Position numbers and translations under genes: made by a program. From a virus, in the IMG/VR virus record IMGVR_UViG_3300031715_000021, positions 1-32,072 of that record: DNA of 32,072 nt; one strand, given 5' to 3'. Under the pieces are notes generated by a model. That model was not told the origin of the DNA, did not search any database, and saw nothing but the letters and a program-made list of their open reading frames with translations. Positions 1-5,513 of the stretch are shown here, in pieces (positions within the stretch are counted from its first letter, which is position 1; every line of letters begins with the position of its first letter).

Positions 1-67
1 AGGCGCGCGCGCATCGCGGCGAACGCGGGCGAGCGCCAGAATTCCTCGTTCGGTCGAAACCAGCCCA

Positions 68-232
68 TTAAGCCGCCGCCTTTTTCTTCCGCTTCACTGC
101 ACGTCCCTCCTCCGCTTTCGCCTTCGCCCAGCGCGCATTAACCGCGTTGCGGGCCGACTCGCTCCGCTCCTCCTTCGTCAGCGCCTTCGCGCGCGCCTTC
201 CCGCCCATTCGTGCGAACTCAGCCACATCCAT
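68..232 (-). CDS. Small basic protein (54 aa), NUMOD3-like motif, possible regulator
   Basis: The first ATG after the divergent promoter gives 54 aa, with a GGKARAKALTKEERSESAR core at residues 9-27 and a Lys/Arg-rich tail. This short helical motif recurs in the 68-aa protein at 5796 and in the repeat region of the homing endonuclease at 24117, so a DNA-binding role is plausible but unproven. The open frame continues upstream to 361, but that part lies across the divergent promoter and the start of the next gene and is not believed. The -10 (240-245) ends 7 bases before the ATG with no Shine-Dalgarno, which implies a leaderless message. Its place opposite the left operon, with dyad arms in both promoter spacers, would suit an autoregulator. 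No enzyme domain is recognised. Confidence 0.6.
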   Translation of the reverse strand: MDVAEFARMGGKARAKALTKEERSESARNAVNARWAKAKAEEGRAVKRKKKAAA

Positions 233-239
233 ATTTTCA

Positions 240-268
240 ACTATACACGTGCTTGCACCTATTGACAA
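240..268 (-). promoter_or_regulatory. Divergent sigma70-type promoter for the 54-aa gene
   Basis: On the minus strand: TTGTCA (268-263), 17-base spacer, TATAGT (245-240). The -35 overlaps the -35 of the plus-strand promoter by five bases, so the two promoters probably exclude each other. Only 7 bases separate the -10 from the ATG at 232. Confidence 0.7.
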
Positions 269-285
269 GTTACTTGCTAGCACGT
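247..285. repeat. Dyad (operator-like) centred on the shared -35
   Basis: The arms ACGTGCTTGCA (247-257) and TGCTAGCACGT (275-285) are reverse complements at 10 of 11 positions. The centre is near 266, inside the overlapping -35 boxes, and each arm lies in the spacer or -10 of one promoter. A dimeric regulator bound here could control both directions. Confidence 0.55.
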
Positions 286-290
286 ATACT
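262..290 (+). promoter_or_regulatory. Sigma70-type promoter of the left plus-strand operon
   Basis: TTGACA (262-267), 17-base spacer, TATACT (285-290): a perfect -35 and a near-perfect -10. Transcription would start near 297, giving a leader of about 38 bases with a strong Shine-Dalgarno (GGGAGGAGAA, 321-330) before the ATG at 335. Confidence 0.8.
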
Positions 291-334
291 CTGAGCAGGG
301 GATCGGGACCGACCCCCACCGGGAGGAGAAGCCC

Positions 335-733
335 ATGTACGAAAACGAAAGCTGGAATCAATTACCGGAAGACTGGACGCGCGAAGAGCGCTCGCTCGAC
401 GCGCATCTCGAGCGCCAGGAGGCGAAGGCGCGCCGCGAGTTGGCCGAGGGCCTGACCGAGCTGCGCGAATTCACCGGCCACGCGCACGTCGCCGCCCCGG
501 TGGCGAGCGCCCTGAACGGCTGGCTGGCCGCGATGAGCGCAAAAGGCGACTGGGGCTACGCGCCGCTCACGCCGGGCTCGGAAGTCGTGGCGGCCGATCC
601 GCTGAGCGCCGCGCCGCGCAAGCCCGCCGCGCTTTATCTCAGCAAAGGCGTCGCGCCCCGCGGCTACGCCGTCATCATGCCGGGCATCGCCGTTCGGACT
701 GGCTCGCGCCGGAAGAATCGGAGGGCCGCGTAA
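335..733 (+). CDS. Hypothetical protein, first gene of left operon
   Basis: 132 aa. It begins at an ATG with a strong Shine-Dalgarno directly downstream of the sigma70 promoter. The first third (about residues 15-45) is highly charged and probably helical. The middle is Ala-rich, and the C-terminus is basic. No family is recognised. It ends in TAA, followed after one base by the next ATG. As the first gene of an early-type operon that ends in a recombinase, it may be a host-takeover or regulatory protein, but nothing in the sequence shows this. Confidence 0.75.
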   Translation: MYENESWNQLPEDWTREERSLDAHLERQEAKARRELAEGLTELREFTGHAHVAAPVASALNGWLAAMSAKGDWGYAPLTPGSEVVAADPLSAAPRKPAALYLSKGVAPRGYAVIMPGIAVRTGSRRKNRRAA

Positions 734-734
734 C

Positions 735-995
735 ATGGCGACCTCAACCTCCCAGAGAAATGCCCATCGGGCAATAATCCACGTGGCCCGTATGATGCCC
801 GCTGTCACCGCACGATACGCCAAACACGGCAACCCAGCCGTCCGCCGCGCCGCGGAACATATGAGCTACATCCACGGCATGGCGGACCAGGAGACCGCTC
901 GACAGCACGCCTCAGCCAACGACGCGCTGTGCTACATGCCGTTCGCGCAGATCGAAGAGTGCCTGGTACTGGCTGGCTATGCGGGGGGGCAATAA
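735..995 (+). CDS. Hypothetical protein (86 aa)
   Basis: The ATG lies one base after the previous stop (TAACATGGCGACCTC), and the same 15-base junction recurs at the start of the next gene (993-1007). The 86-aa product is His/Ala-rich and probably helical throughout, with no recognised domain. An opposite-strand frame across the same bases is treated as a shadow because this frame fits the continuous operon spacing. Confidence 0.65.
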   Translation: MATSTSQRNAHRAIIHVARMMPAVTARYAKHGNPAVRRAAEHMSYIHGMADQETARQHASANDALCYMPFAQIEECLVLAGYAGGQ

Positions 996-996
996 C

Positions 997-1653
997 ATGG
1001 CGACCTCGCCCACTCAGATCCGCCCGCCCGCGATCCGGCCCAAGCCGGGCGTCACGCTTCGCGTTGCGCTGCAAGCGACTACCGGGCGCACTATCCCGTG
1101 GAAATTCCCCGACCCGAACACCGGCGCTATGGAGCAGGTGGTGTTCGAAGCCATGGACGGCGCTTCGCTCTACCTGTTCAGCGAGGACGCGAGCGCCTTA
1201 GAGCACGCGCTCCTCGAACTGGGTATTCGCGCGGGTGAGGATTTCTTCCTCACTCAGGTCAAGTTTGCGCGCGGCGGCGGCAGTTGCCTGCGCGTCAGCC
1301 GCATCAGCGACCCCCAGCCTTCGCGCGGCTCGCGAGCTGAGCCGCCGCAGCGCTCTGTAGCGGGCGATCAGGAGGCGCGTCTGGCGCAATCCGTCGCGCT
1401 TGCTCGCCGCGATCCCCAGGCGGCGCGCGAGGCGTTTCGCGAGGCGGCGGCGCCCGCCAGACAGCCAAACAGCCAGCCCGCCGTCGAACCGCACAACGCC
1501 GCGATCCTCGGCGCGTACAAAACCGCCATCGACGTGCTGCTCGGCGCGCAGGCTTACGCCAACGGGCTCGGGCTCATGCTCGACGTCCACTGCGAGGACG
1601 TCAGGTGCCTTGCTGCAACTTTGATTATTCAGGGAGAGGGCAGGCGAGTATGA
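997..1653 (+). CDS. Hypothetical phage protein (218 aa)
   Basis: The ATG at 997 is preferred to an upstream GTG because it repeats the TAAC-ATG junction of the preceding gene. The N-terminal 100 residues look like a compact alpha/beta domain, residues 105-165 are a low-complexity linker, and the last 50 form a separate segment (KTAIDVLLGAQAYANGLG, then EDVRCLAATLIIQ). A terminal helper helix of this sort occurs in uncharacterised phage proteins near replication genes. A single-stranded-DNA-related role is possible but unsupported. It ends with an ATGA overlap into the next gene. Confidence 0.65.
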   Translation: MATSPTQIRPPAIRPKPGVTLRVALQATTGRTIPWKFPDPNTGAMEQVVFEAMDGASLYLFSEDASALEHALLELGIRAGEDFFLTQVKFARGGGSCLRVSRISDPQPSRGSRAEPPQRSVAGDQEARLAQSVALARRDPQAAREAFREAAAPARQPNSQPAVEPHNAAILGAYKTAIDVLLGAQAYANGLGLMLDVHCEDVRCLAATLIIQGEGRRV

Positions 1654-1850
1654 GCTTTATCTGGGAATTCGACGATTTCGCGGCGCGATCTTCTCCTCCT
1701 GCCGCGGAGCACAAGCCGGGCCGTCCAACCTCGGGGGAGGGGGCGGTTCGGCTTTGGCGCGACCGCCTGCGCCTGCTGAACGCGCGCACCGCGCACCTGC
1801 TGTTTCGCGACGCGCCGCTGCTGCTCTGGCTGGCAAGGAGGGTGCTGTGA
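1650..1850 (+). CDS. Hypothetical small protein (66 aa)
   Basis: It starts in the ATGA overlap with the upstream gene. N-terminal MSFIWEFDDF is acidic and aromatic. A Pro/Gly linker follows, then an Arg/Leu-rich amphipathic helix (about residues 32-66). No family is recognised. The evidence is the unbroken chain of 4-base overlaps on both sides. Confidence 0.55.
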   Translation: MSFIWEFDDFAARSSPPAAEHKPGRPTSGEGAVRLWRDRLRLLNARTAHLLFRDAPLLLWLARRVL

Positions 1851-2089
1851 GTAAAGCCGACACCCTTATTGTTCGCGCGAGGCTGATCGGGCCGGCGGAA
1901 AAGTCCAAGCGCGGTACGAACCAAAGCGAAGAACTGGAGCTAGCTCTGGCATTCGCGAAAGGCGAAGTGAGACGGTCCCAAGTCGCAGCAGTGCTTGAGA
2001 TTGGGGGCTCGTCTGTGGACGGGTGGGCAAAATCCGTGCTGTTCCGCGCGGCCCGACACGGTGATCTGGTCATCAAGGGGGCCTTATGA
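1847..2089 (+). CDS. Small protein with a possible helix-turn-helix
   Basis: The GTG at 1847 overlaps the upstream TGA and has AAGGAGG at 1835-1841, so it is preferred to the longer open frame starting at 1754. The 80-aa product contains SEELELALAFAKGEVRRSQV followed by a short helix, which resembles small phage DNA-binding proteins with a sequence-specific helix. Recognition is by pattern only. It is co-transcribed in the left operon. Confidence 0.6.
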   Translation: MSKADTLIVRARLIGPAEKSKRGTNQSEELELALAFAKGEVRRSQVAAVLEIGGSSVDGWAKSVLFRAARHGDLVIKGAL

Positions 2090-2277
2090 TTTGCGCATTC
2101 TGCGGCGAGCGCCCCGCATACTTCGTGCCGAGCGGGCCGGATGCCGGCCGCGTCGCCTGCCCCGACTGCGCCGCCATCTGCTCGATTTGCGGCGAGCGTC
2201 ACGCGAGCGAGCCCTGCGCGGGGCGGCTCGCGCAGGACGTTGCGGATGCGATGGCGCAGCCAGCGGGGAGGGCGTGA
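2086..2277 (+). CDS. Small zinc-knuckle protein (63 aa)
   Basis: It starts in an ATGA overlap. Three CxxC pairs are visible in the first half (CAFC, CPDC, CSIC) plus a later Cys (EPCAG). This is enough for one or two structural zinc sites, as in rubredoxin-like phage knuckles. The function is unknown. It is one of several Cys-pair mini-proteins in this genome. Confidence 0.7.
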   Translation: MICAFCGERPAYFVPSGPDAGRVACPDCAAICSICGERHASEPCAGRLAQDVADAMAQPAGRA

Positions 2278-2435
2278 TGACGCCGCTCGACTGGTTCATG
2301 ATCGTCGTCGGGCTTTACGGCGCGGTGCTCTTCGCGATCGGCGTCGGCGTCTTCGCCGAAAGCCGCATCGCGGCGTGGCGCAGCGCGCGCGAGCGCCGGC
2401 GCGTCATTCGCGCCGCGAGCTGGGAGCGCAAATGA
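2277..2435 (+). CDS. Single-pass membrane protein (52 aa)
   Basis: The ATG at 2277 overlaps the previous stop (TGATGA). The product has a short N-terminus, one hydrophobic helix (about residues 6-24, WFMIVVGLYGAVLFAIGVGV), and a strongly basic C-terminal tail, which predicts an inner-membrane protein with its tail in the cytoplasm. It could act in superinfection exclusion or as a moron, but no family is recognised. Confidence 0.6.
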   Translation: MTPLDWFMIVVGLYGAVLFAIGVGVFAESRIAAWRSARERRRVIRAASWERK

Positions 2436-2602
2436 CCAGGGAGTTTCGGCTCTCACTCGCGCAGATGACGGATGCCGACCTGGCGGCACTGCAACGCTCT
2501 GTGTGCGAGGAGATTGCACGGCGCCGCGAGATCCGGGAGCGCAAACAGGACCGGGAAGCGACCCCGGCGGCGGACGCCGCGCACCAGCGAGGACGGGGCT
2601 GA
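2432..2602 (+). CDS. Small charged helical protein (56 aa)
   Basis: It starts in an ATGA overlap. Residues 8-40 form a charged helix (LAQMTDADLAALQRSV, then an Arg/Glu-rich stretch) that may be a coiled coil. No known family is recognised. It is supported by exact spacing in the operon. Confidence 0.55.
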   Translation: MTREFRLSLAQMTDADLAALQRSVCEEIARRREIRERKQDREATPAADAAHQRGRG

Positions 2603-2686
2603 ATGCGCGAGGCGTGGCGCATCGCGAAAGCTCTGGCGCGCGTCTGGGGGCGCGCGCTCTGGCGCGCCCTGTGGGGCTGGCGATGA
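2603..2686 (+). CDS. Trp/Arg-rich micropeptide (27 aa)
   Basis: The frame starts one base after the preceding TGA and ends in an ATGA overlap with the next gene, filling the gap exactly. The peptide is amphipathic and cationic, with five Trp and seven Arg (for example ALWRALWGWR at its end). It could be membrane-active or only a coupling leader. It is too short for homology. Confidence 0.4.
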   Translation: MREAWRIAKALARVWGRALWRALWGWR

Positions 2687-2916
2687 TTCTGGGATCGTAT
2701 GAGCGCCTTCCAGTCGGCAGTACTGTGCTGATCGAGCATTGGACCATGGATAGCCGCGATGGCGACCAGATGCGTCATCCGTTTCGCGTTTTGCGCGAGG
2801 CGACCGAGGATGAATGGCGGCAGTGGGTGATTTCGCAGGGGCTTGACCCTCGCGATACCGATCCGCGGCGCGATGCGCTGGGGCCGTTTTTCTACGAAGT
2901 ATTACCTACGGATTGA
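2683..2916 (+). CDS. Hypothetical protein (77 aa)
   Basis: It starts in an ATGA overlap. It looks like a small beta-rich domain: GSYERLPVGSTVLIEHWTM, then a 'PFRVLREAT' strand and an acidic 'EDEWRQW' helix. No family is recognised. Its TGA stop (2914-2916) is the first three bases of a sigma-28-like promoter element. Confidence 0.6.
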   Translation: MILGSYERLPVGSTVLIEHWTMDSRDGDQMRHPFRVLREATEDEWRQWVISQGLDPRDTDPRRDALGPFFYEVLPTD

Positions 2917-2942
2917 TCCAATGCCGCGCCCGCGCCGACTAA
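2914..2942 (+). promoter_or_regulatory. Sigma-28-like promoter copy D, upstream of recombinase
   Basis: TGATCCAA (2914-2921), N12, GCCGACTAA (2934-2942). The geometry is the same as the three copies at 10955, 13310 and 13807, though the upstream half is conserved only in TGATC. The recombinase ATG (2948) begins 5 bases after the downstream half. This is the weakest of the four. Confidence 0.5.
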
Positions 2943-2947
2943 CCAGC

Positions 2948-3586
2948 ATGCCCGCCAAAACCACTACCGCCGCGATTTACGCGCGCGTTTCCACTAAGGA
3001 CAAAGGCCAGGACGTCGAGAACCAGCTCGCGCAGCTTCGCAAGTACGCCGAGGCGCAGAGCTGGGGCGTGCGCGAATTCATCGACCACGAAACGGGCAAG
3101 CACGCGGATCGCGCCGCGTTCAAGGCGCTGTTCGAAGCCGCGTCGCGCCGCGAAGTCAACGTCGTGCTGGTCTGGGCGCTGGATCGCTTCACGCGCGAAG
3201 GCGTGGCCGAGACCTTCGTGCACATCAAGACGCTGCTCGGCTATGGCGCGCAGTTCGAGAGTCTCACGGAGCCGCACTTTCGCACCACGGGCCCGGCGGG
3301 CGAACTCATGATCGCCATCGCGGCGTGGATCGCGAAGCAGGAGCGCCTGCGCATCAGCGAGCGCACGAAAGCGGGGCTCGCCATCGCGAAAGCGAAGGGC
3401 GTGCAGCTCGGGCGGCGCTGGAAAGTCTTCCCGCGCTGGCGTGCCGTCGAGATGCGAAAAGAGGGCATCAGTTGGCGCGCGATCGCCAGGGAACTGGGCA
3501 TCGGACAGAGCACCATTCGCAGCGCTCTTAACCGGAAAGACTCGGGTGTGCATCAAATAGGCGGCAAAAACGGGCGAAAACGGTAG
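2948..3586 (+). CDS. Small serine recombinase (resolvase/invertase family)
   Basis: 212 aa from the ATG at 2948. An ATG at 2921 would add nine residues but lies inside the putative promoter. YARVST (11-16) carries the nucleophile Ser15, LDRFTR (79-84) holds conserved catalytic-core residues, and the long E-helix (about 128-155) and Arg-rich region follow. A C-terminal helix-turn-helix at about 163-195 (SWRAIARELGIGQSTIRSAL) binds DNA. This is a full-length resolvase/invertase type, not a large serine integrase. In this genome it could resolve multimers, invert a segment or act as an integrase. The two 18-bp sites just downstream are candidate targets or operators. Confidence 0.9.
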   Translation: MPAKTTTAAIYARVSTKDKGQDVENQLAQLRKYAEAQSWGVREFIDHETGKHADRAAFKALFEAASRREVNVVLVWALDRFTREGVAETFVHIKTLLGYGAQFESLTEPHFRTTGPAGELMIAIAAWIAKQERLRISERTKAGLAIAKAKGVQLGRRWKVFPRWRAVEMRKEGISWRAIARELGIGQSTIRSALNRKDSGVHQIGGKNGRKR

Positions 3587-3648
3587 GCAAACACCACACG
3601 AAATCAGGCGTTTTTGGGGTGCGCCATTCGACCCTCAAATGCACAGCG

Positions 3649-3672
3649 GACCATGTTTTTATGTGGTCTTTT
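3649..3672 (+). terminator. Possible weak terminator after the recombinase
   Basis: GACCATG (3649-3655) can pair with TGTGGTC (3662-3668), with two G-T wobbles and a 6-base loop, followed by TTTT (3669-3672). The stem is weak. The same bases form the first 18-bp site, so this may not be a terminator. Confidence 0.25.
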
Positions 3673-3709
3673 GGGGGTTTTTGATGGGTTTACCACACTT
3701 TTGTATGGT
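3650..3709. repeat. Two inverted 18-bp sites, ACCACA-N7-ATGGT
   Basis: Site 1 (3650-3667) reads ACCACA-N7-ATGGT on the minus strand, and site 2 (3692-3709) reads the same on the plus strand. Each is also an imperfect dyad. Their centres are 42 bp apart, close to four helical turns. A lone half-site ACCACAC occurs at 3593-3599. They are candidate operators or recombinase-binding sites. Confidence 0.5.
3681..3709 (+). promoter_or_regulatory. Candidate promoter for the secreted-protein gene
   Basis: TTGATG (3681-3686), 17-base spacer, TATGGT (3704-3709). Its spacer and -10 coincide with the second 18-bp site, which would allow repression. A long leader then leads to GGGAGGGGGG and the ATG at 3773. 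Confidence 0.4.
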
Positions 3710-3772
3710 TGGACTGGTTCGCCGGCGCGCATTCCCCGCCACGCAACCCCACACTGGGAGGGGGGTTAAAAC

Positions 3773-4141
3773 ATGACGACGCTCAACAAGCTGGCGCTTG
3801 TCGCGATTCTGGCCGTCGCGGCCGGCGCGCAGACGCCCTGCGTCACGCAGGCGTTTTACGATTCCTACCTGCTCGCGACGACGGAAAAGACCAACGCGCT
3901 GAACGGCCAGATCACGGCGCTGCAGGCTCAGGTGGCCAGCCTGCAGGCGGCGGCTGCGCCGTTCGCTCCCATCGCGGCGTGCGCGAGCTGCATAGCGGCG
4001 CTCACCGCGGCGACGCCCACCACGATTGTGGTGGCCAACTGGGCGACGGGCGCGGTGACGGATCCGCCGGCGCTGCCGGGCACAGCGGTGGCGGGGACGT
4101 GGGAGTGGCAGTTCGTGGTGATGACGCAGACCGCGCCTTAA
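3773..4141 (+). CDS. Secreted or periplasmic coiled-coil protein
   Basis: 122 aa. An N-terminal signal peptide (MTTLNKLALVAILAVAAGAQ) has a probable cleavage site after about residue 19. A short coiled coil (about 39-58, LNGQITALQAQVASLQAA) follows, then an Ala/Thr-rich region with a CASC pair and a C-terminal beta-like segment ending in WEWQFVVMTQ. It has its own candidate promoter and sits alone between the left operon and the minus-strand cluster, so a moron-type envelope function (exclusion or host modification) is plausible but unproven. It overlaps the converging gene by 4 bases. Confidence 0.7.
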   Translation: MTTLNKLALVAILAVAAGAQTPCVTQAFYDSYLLATTEKTNALNGQITALQAQVASLQAAAAPFAPIAACASCIAALTAATPTTIVVANWATGAVTDPPALPGTAVAGTWEWQFVVMTQTAP

Positions 4142-4272
4142 CGCGCGGCCGCGGCCGCCTGCGCGAGCACGGCGTTCAGCGTCGCGGCGCGATGGAAGGC
4201 CTCGGCCAGGACGCCCGCACCGGCGAAATACAGGATAACGGCAGCCAGCGAAAGCGAAAGCAGGATACGCAT
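4138..4272 (-). CDS. Small single-pass membrane protein (44 aa)
   Basis: ATG at 4272, stop at 4138. The sequence is an N-terminal hydrophobic helix (MRILLSLSLAAVILYFAGAG) and a short Ala-rich tail, read either as a membrane anchor or as an uncleaved signal. It is last in the minus-strand cluster and converges on the secreted protein with stop codons overlapping. No family can be assigned at this length. Confidence 0.4.
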   Translation of the reverse strand: MRILLSLSLAAVILYFAGAGVLAEAFHRAATLNAVLAQAAAAAR

Positions 4273-4319
4273 GCGACCAGTGTGCGGCGGATCGGGGCGC
4301 GGCTCAATACTGCAGTTGG

Positions 4320-4673
4320 TTACGCGGCGTCATCCGGAGGCCGCAGCCGGAACATCGTCACGCCGTCCTCGCGCTTGATCTCGAGGTTTTGCTCGATCCA
4401 TGCGCGGATCCGGGCGTCGATGCCGGTTGGATCGGCGGCGATGCGGGCGTCAATGTCAGCGCGAAGATCGTCGGCCAGACTCATCGGCTTATCGTTAGCC
4501 TCATCCAGACGGAAGCCTTGTAGTTGTATTCGGCGACGCCCGCCTTTGTCTTTGCGGATGCGGAAGTTAAAACGGTGGATCAGCCCGCAATCACAGCACT
4601 GCATCAGATAACCGCGCCGTACAGGCGTGACCCACTCGCCCGCGGCGACTGGCCTCAGCCGTATCGATGCCAC
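4320..4673 (-). CDS. Conserved phage protein with Cys pair
   Basis: 117 aa from a GTG at 4673. The N-terminal half has the motif WVTPVRRGYLMQCCDCGLIH, which I associate with an uncharacterised family common in tailed phages; the closely spaced Cys residues suggest metal binding. The C-terminal half is helical (IDARIRAWIEQNLEI). The start lies one base after the stop of the 34-aa gene (TAAC-GTG), so the two are probably translated together. Confidence 0.7.
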   Translation of the reverse strand: MASIRLRPVAAGEWVTPVRRGYLMQCCDCGLIHRFNFRIRKDKGGRRRIQLQGFRLDEANDKPMSLADDLRADIDARIAADPTGIDARIRAWIEQNLEIKREDGVTMFRLRPPDDAA

Positions 4674-4674
4674 G

Positions 4675-4779
4675 TTAGCGCCTGAGCGGCCGGTTCAGCA
4701 CACGCAGCCGCAGGCGCTCCTTGGCTTCGCGGCGTTGCCGCCGTTTACGCTCGCGCCGCGCTGCCTTGCCCTGCGCCAT
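4675..4779 (-). CDS. Arg-rich micropeptide (34 aa), possible RNA-binding
   Basis: ATG at 4779, TAA at 4675-4677, immediately before the next GTG. The sequence is dominated by Arg/Lys (MAQGKAARRERKRRQRREAK), 17 of 34 residues being basic. The N-terminal helix resembles the arginine-rich boxB-binding motif of lambdoid N proteins in composition and pattern. The length is far below N proteins and no boxB was identified, so RNA binding is only a suggestion. Confidence 0.4.
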   Translation of the reverse strand: MAQGKAARRERKRRQRREAKERLRLRVLNRPLRR

Positions 4780-4791
4780 CGCGGTGGCGGG

Positions 4792-5100
4792 TTAATAGAC
4801 GCCGCCGTGCGTGATCGCGGCGTTCGCGAGCATGCCTGCCATGCGCAGATGATGGATCGCCAGAGTGCGATCCCCGGACGGGGGAATTTGTTCGATCAGC
4901 GTCGTGCAGGCCGACACGAGCCCGGCGCGCACGGCTGAGCCGCGATTGATCTGCGTCGCGTTCCACTCGGGATGACCGGCGGCGAAGGCGTTCAGCAGCG
5001 CTGGCTGCTCGCTCCCCTGAACCTTGGTCGCGGTATGAAAATTGATCCCCTTACCCGTGGTGCGGGCGGGTTTGCTGCGGGCGCGTGCAGGTGTGCTCAT
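4792..5100 (-). CDS. Acb2/Tad1 hairpin-like protein, candidate anti-CBASS sponge
   Basis: 102 aa from the ATG at 5100, preferred to 5136 because the promoter -10 lies 7 bases upstream. Residues 50-72 form one helix (NRGSAVRAGLVSACTTLIEQ). The turn and second helix at 73-96 (PPSGDRTLAIHHLRMAGM, then LANAAI) match the pattern P-x-S-R-E-x-S-LA-x-T-x-L-E-x-A-x-M-W-A-N-A-A-I that I recall for phage Acb2/Tad1 hairpin proteins. Family members bind cyclic di- and trinucleotides and block CBASS signalling. The usual Trp after Met is Leu here, and the N-terminal 50 residues are an extra basic extension. The match is by recollection, not by search. Confidence 0.55.
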   Translation of the reverse strand: MSTPARARSKPARTTGKGINFHTATKVQGSEQPALLNAFAAGHPEWNATQINRGSAVRAGLVSACTTLIEQIPPSGDRTLAIHHLRMAGMLANAAITHGGVY

Positions 5101-5107
5101 GCAGGCG

Positions 5108-5136
5108 AGTATGTCGCACCGCGAGCGCAAGCGCAA
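5108..5136 (-). promoter_or_regulatory. Promoter of the Acb2-like gene (leaderless)
   Basis: On the minus strand: TTGCGC (5136-5131), 17-base spacer, CATACT (5113-5108), then 7 bases to the ATG at 5100. The 13-mer TGCGACATACTCG is shared with the promoter of the next upstream gene. Confidence 0.6.
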
Positions 5137-5142
5137 GGTTTT

Positions 5143-5373
5143 TCAGCCGGCGTGCGAACCGGCGCCGTGCGTCTCGGGCTCGGTCAACTGCGCCACGCGG
5201 TTCGACTCCATGGTGGCCCAGCCGCTGAGCTGGCGGAAGTAATTCTGCTGATCGAGGAGCGCGGGCAGGCTGTTGACCTCCTCCGTGATCTTGTGCTGCG
5301 TGCTCACCAGACCATTGCGAACGGCGACTGGTGTAGCGCGGGCGAAGGTGTACGGCGTGGCGTTGTACTTCAT
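5143..5373 (-). CDS. Small helical-hairpin protein, possible relative of the Acb2-like gene
   Basis: 76 aa from the ATG at 5373, set by its promoter. Two helices are predicted: residues 15-36 (VAVRNGLVSTQHKITEEV) and about 43-62 (NYFRQLSGWATMESNRVAQL), joined by LPALLDQQ. AVR-x-GLVS matches the start of the first hairpin helix in the neighbouring Acb2-like protein, and the two promoters are nearly identical. It lacks the signature DR-x-LA and MxxANAAI, so if related it has diverged. Confidence 0.5.
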   Translation of the reverse strand: MKYNATPYTFARATPVAVRNGLVSTQHKITEEVNSLPALLDQQNYFRQLSGWATMESNRVAQLTEPETHGAGSHAG

Positions 5374-5484
5374 GGGGCCGAGTATGTCGCATGCGGCGCG
5401 AGTTGGCAAGCGCCTTCGGCGTGGCGTTGTACTTCATGGGGCCGAGTATGTCGCATGCGGCGCGAGTTGGCAAGCGCCTTCGGC
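5353..5484. repeat. 64-bp tandem duplication of promoter and gene start
   Basis: The sequence at 5353-5420 recurs without a mismatch at 5417-5484, a period of 64 bases with slightly more than two copies. Each unit holds the promoter, ATG and first seven codons of the 76-aa gene. Because 64 is not a multiple of three, the upstream ATG (5437) opens a different frame that is not expected to be a real protein. The duplication looks recent. Confidence 0.95.
5381..5409 (-). promoter_or_regulatory. Promoter of the 76-aa gene (leaderless), duplicated
   Basis: On the minus strand: TTGCCA (5409-5404), 17-base spacer, CATACT (5386-5381), then 7 bases to the ATG at 5373. A second identical promoter lies 64 bp upstream (TTGCCA 5473-5468, CATACT 5450-5445). 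Confidence 0.65.
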
Positions 5485-5513
5485 TTTCGCAGGGGGGGAT
5501 CGGGTGCGAGTCG

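Noticed and set aside
3709-4611. 300-codon plus-strand frame across the secreted protein and minus-strand cluster
   Set aside because: Low-complexity Gly/Ala/Arg composition; frames on both sides have a signal peptide, a Cys motif or an exact gene junction.
5051-5437. Frame opened by the distal duplicated ATG at 5437
   Set aside because: It is a frameshifted product of the 64-bp duplication and reads through the real gene out of frame.
5353-5484. Tandem repeat as a CRISPR array
   Set aside because: Only two contiguous copies with no spacers; it is a promoter duplication.
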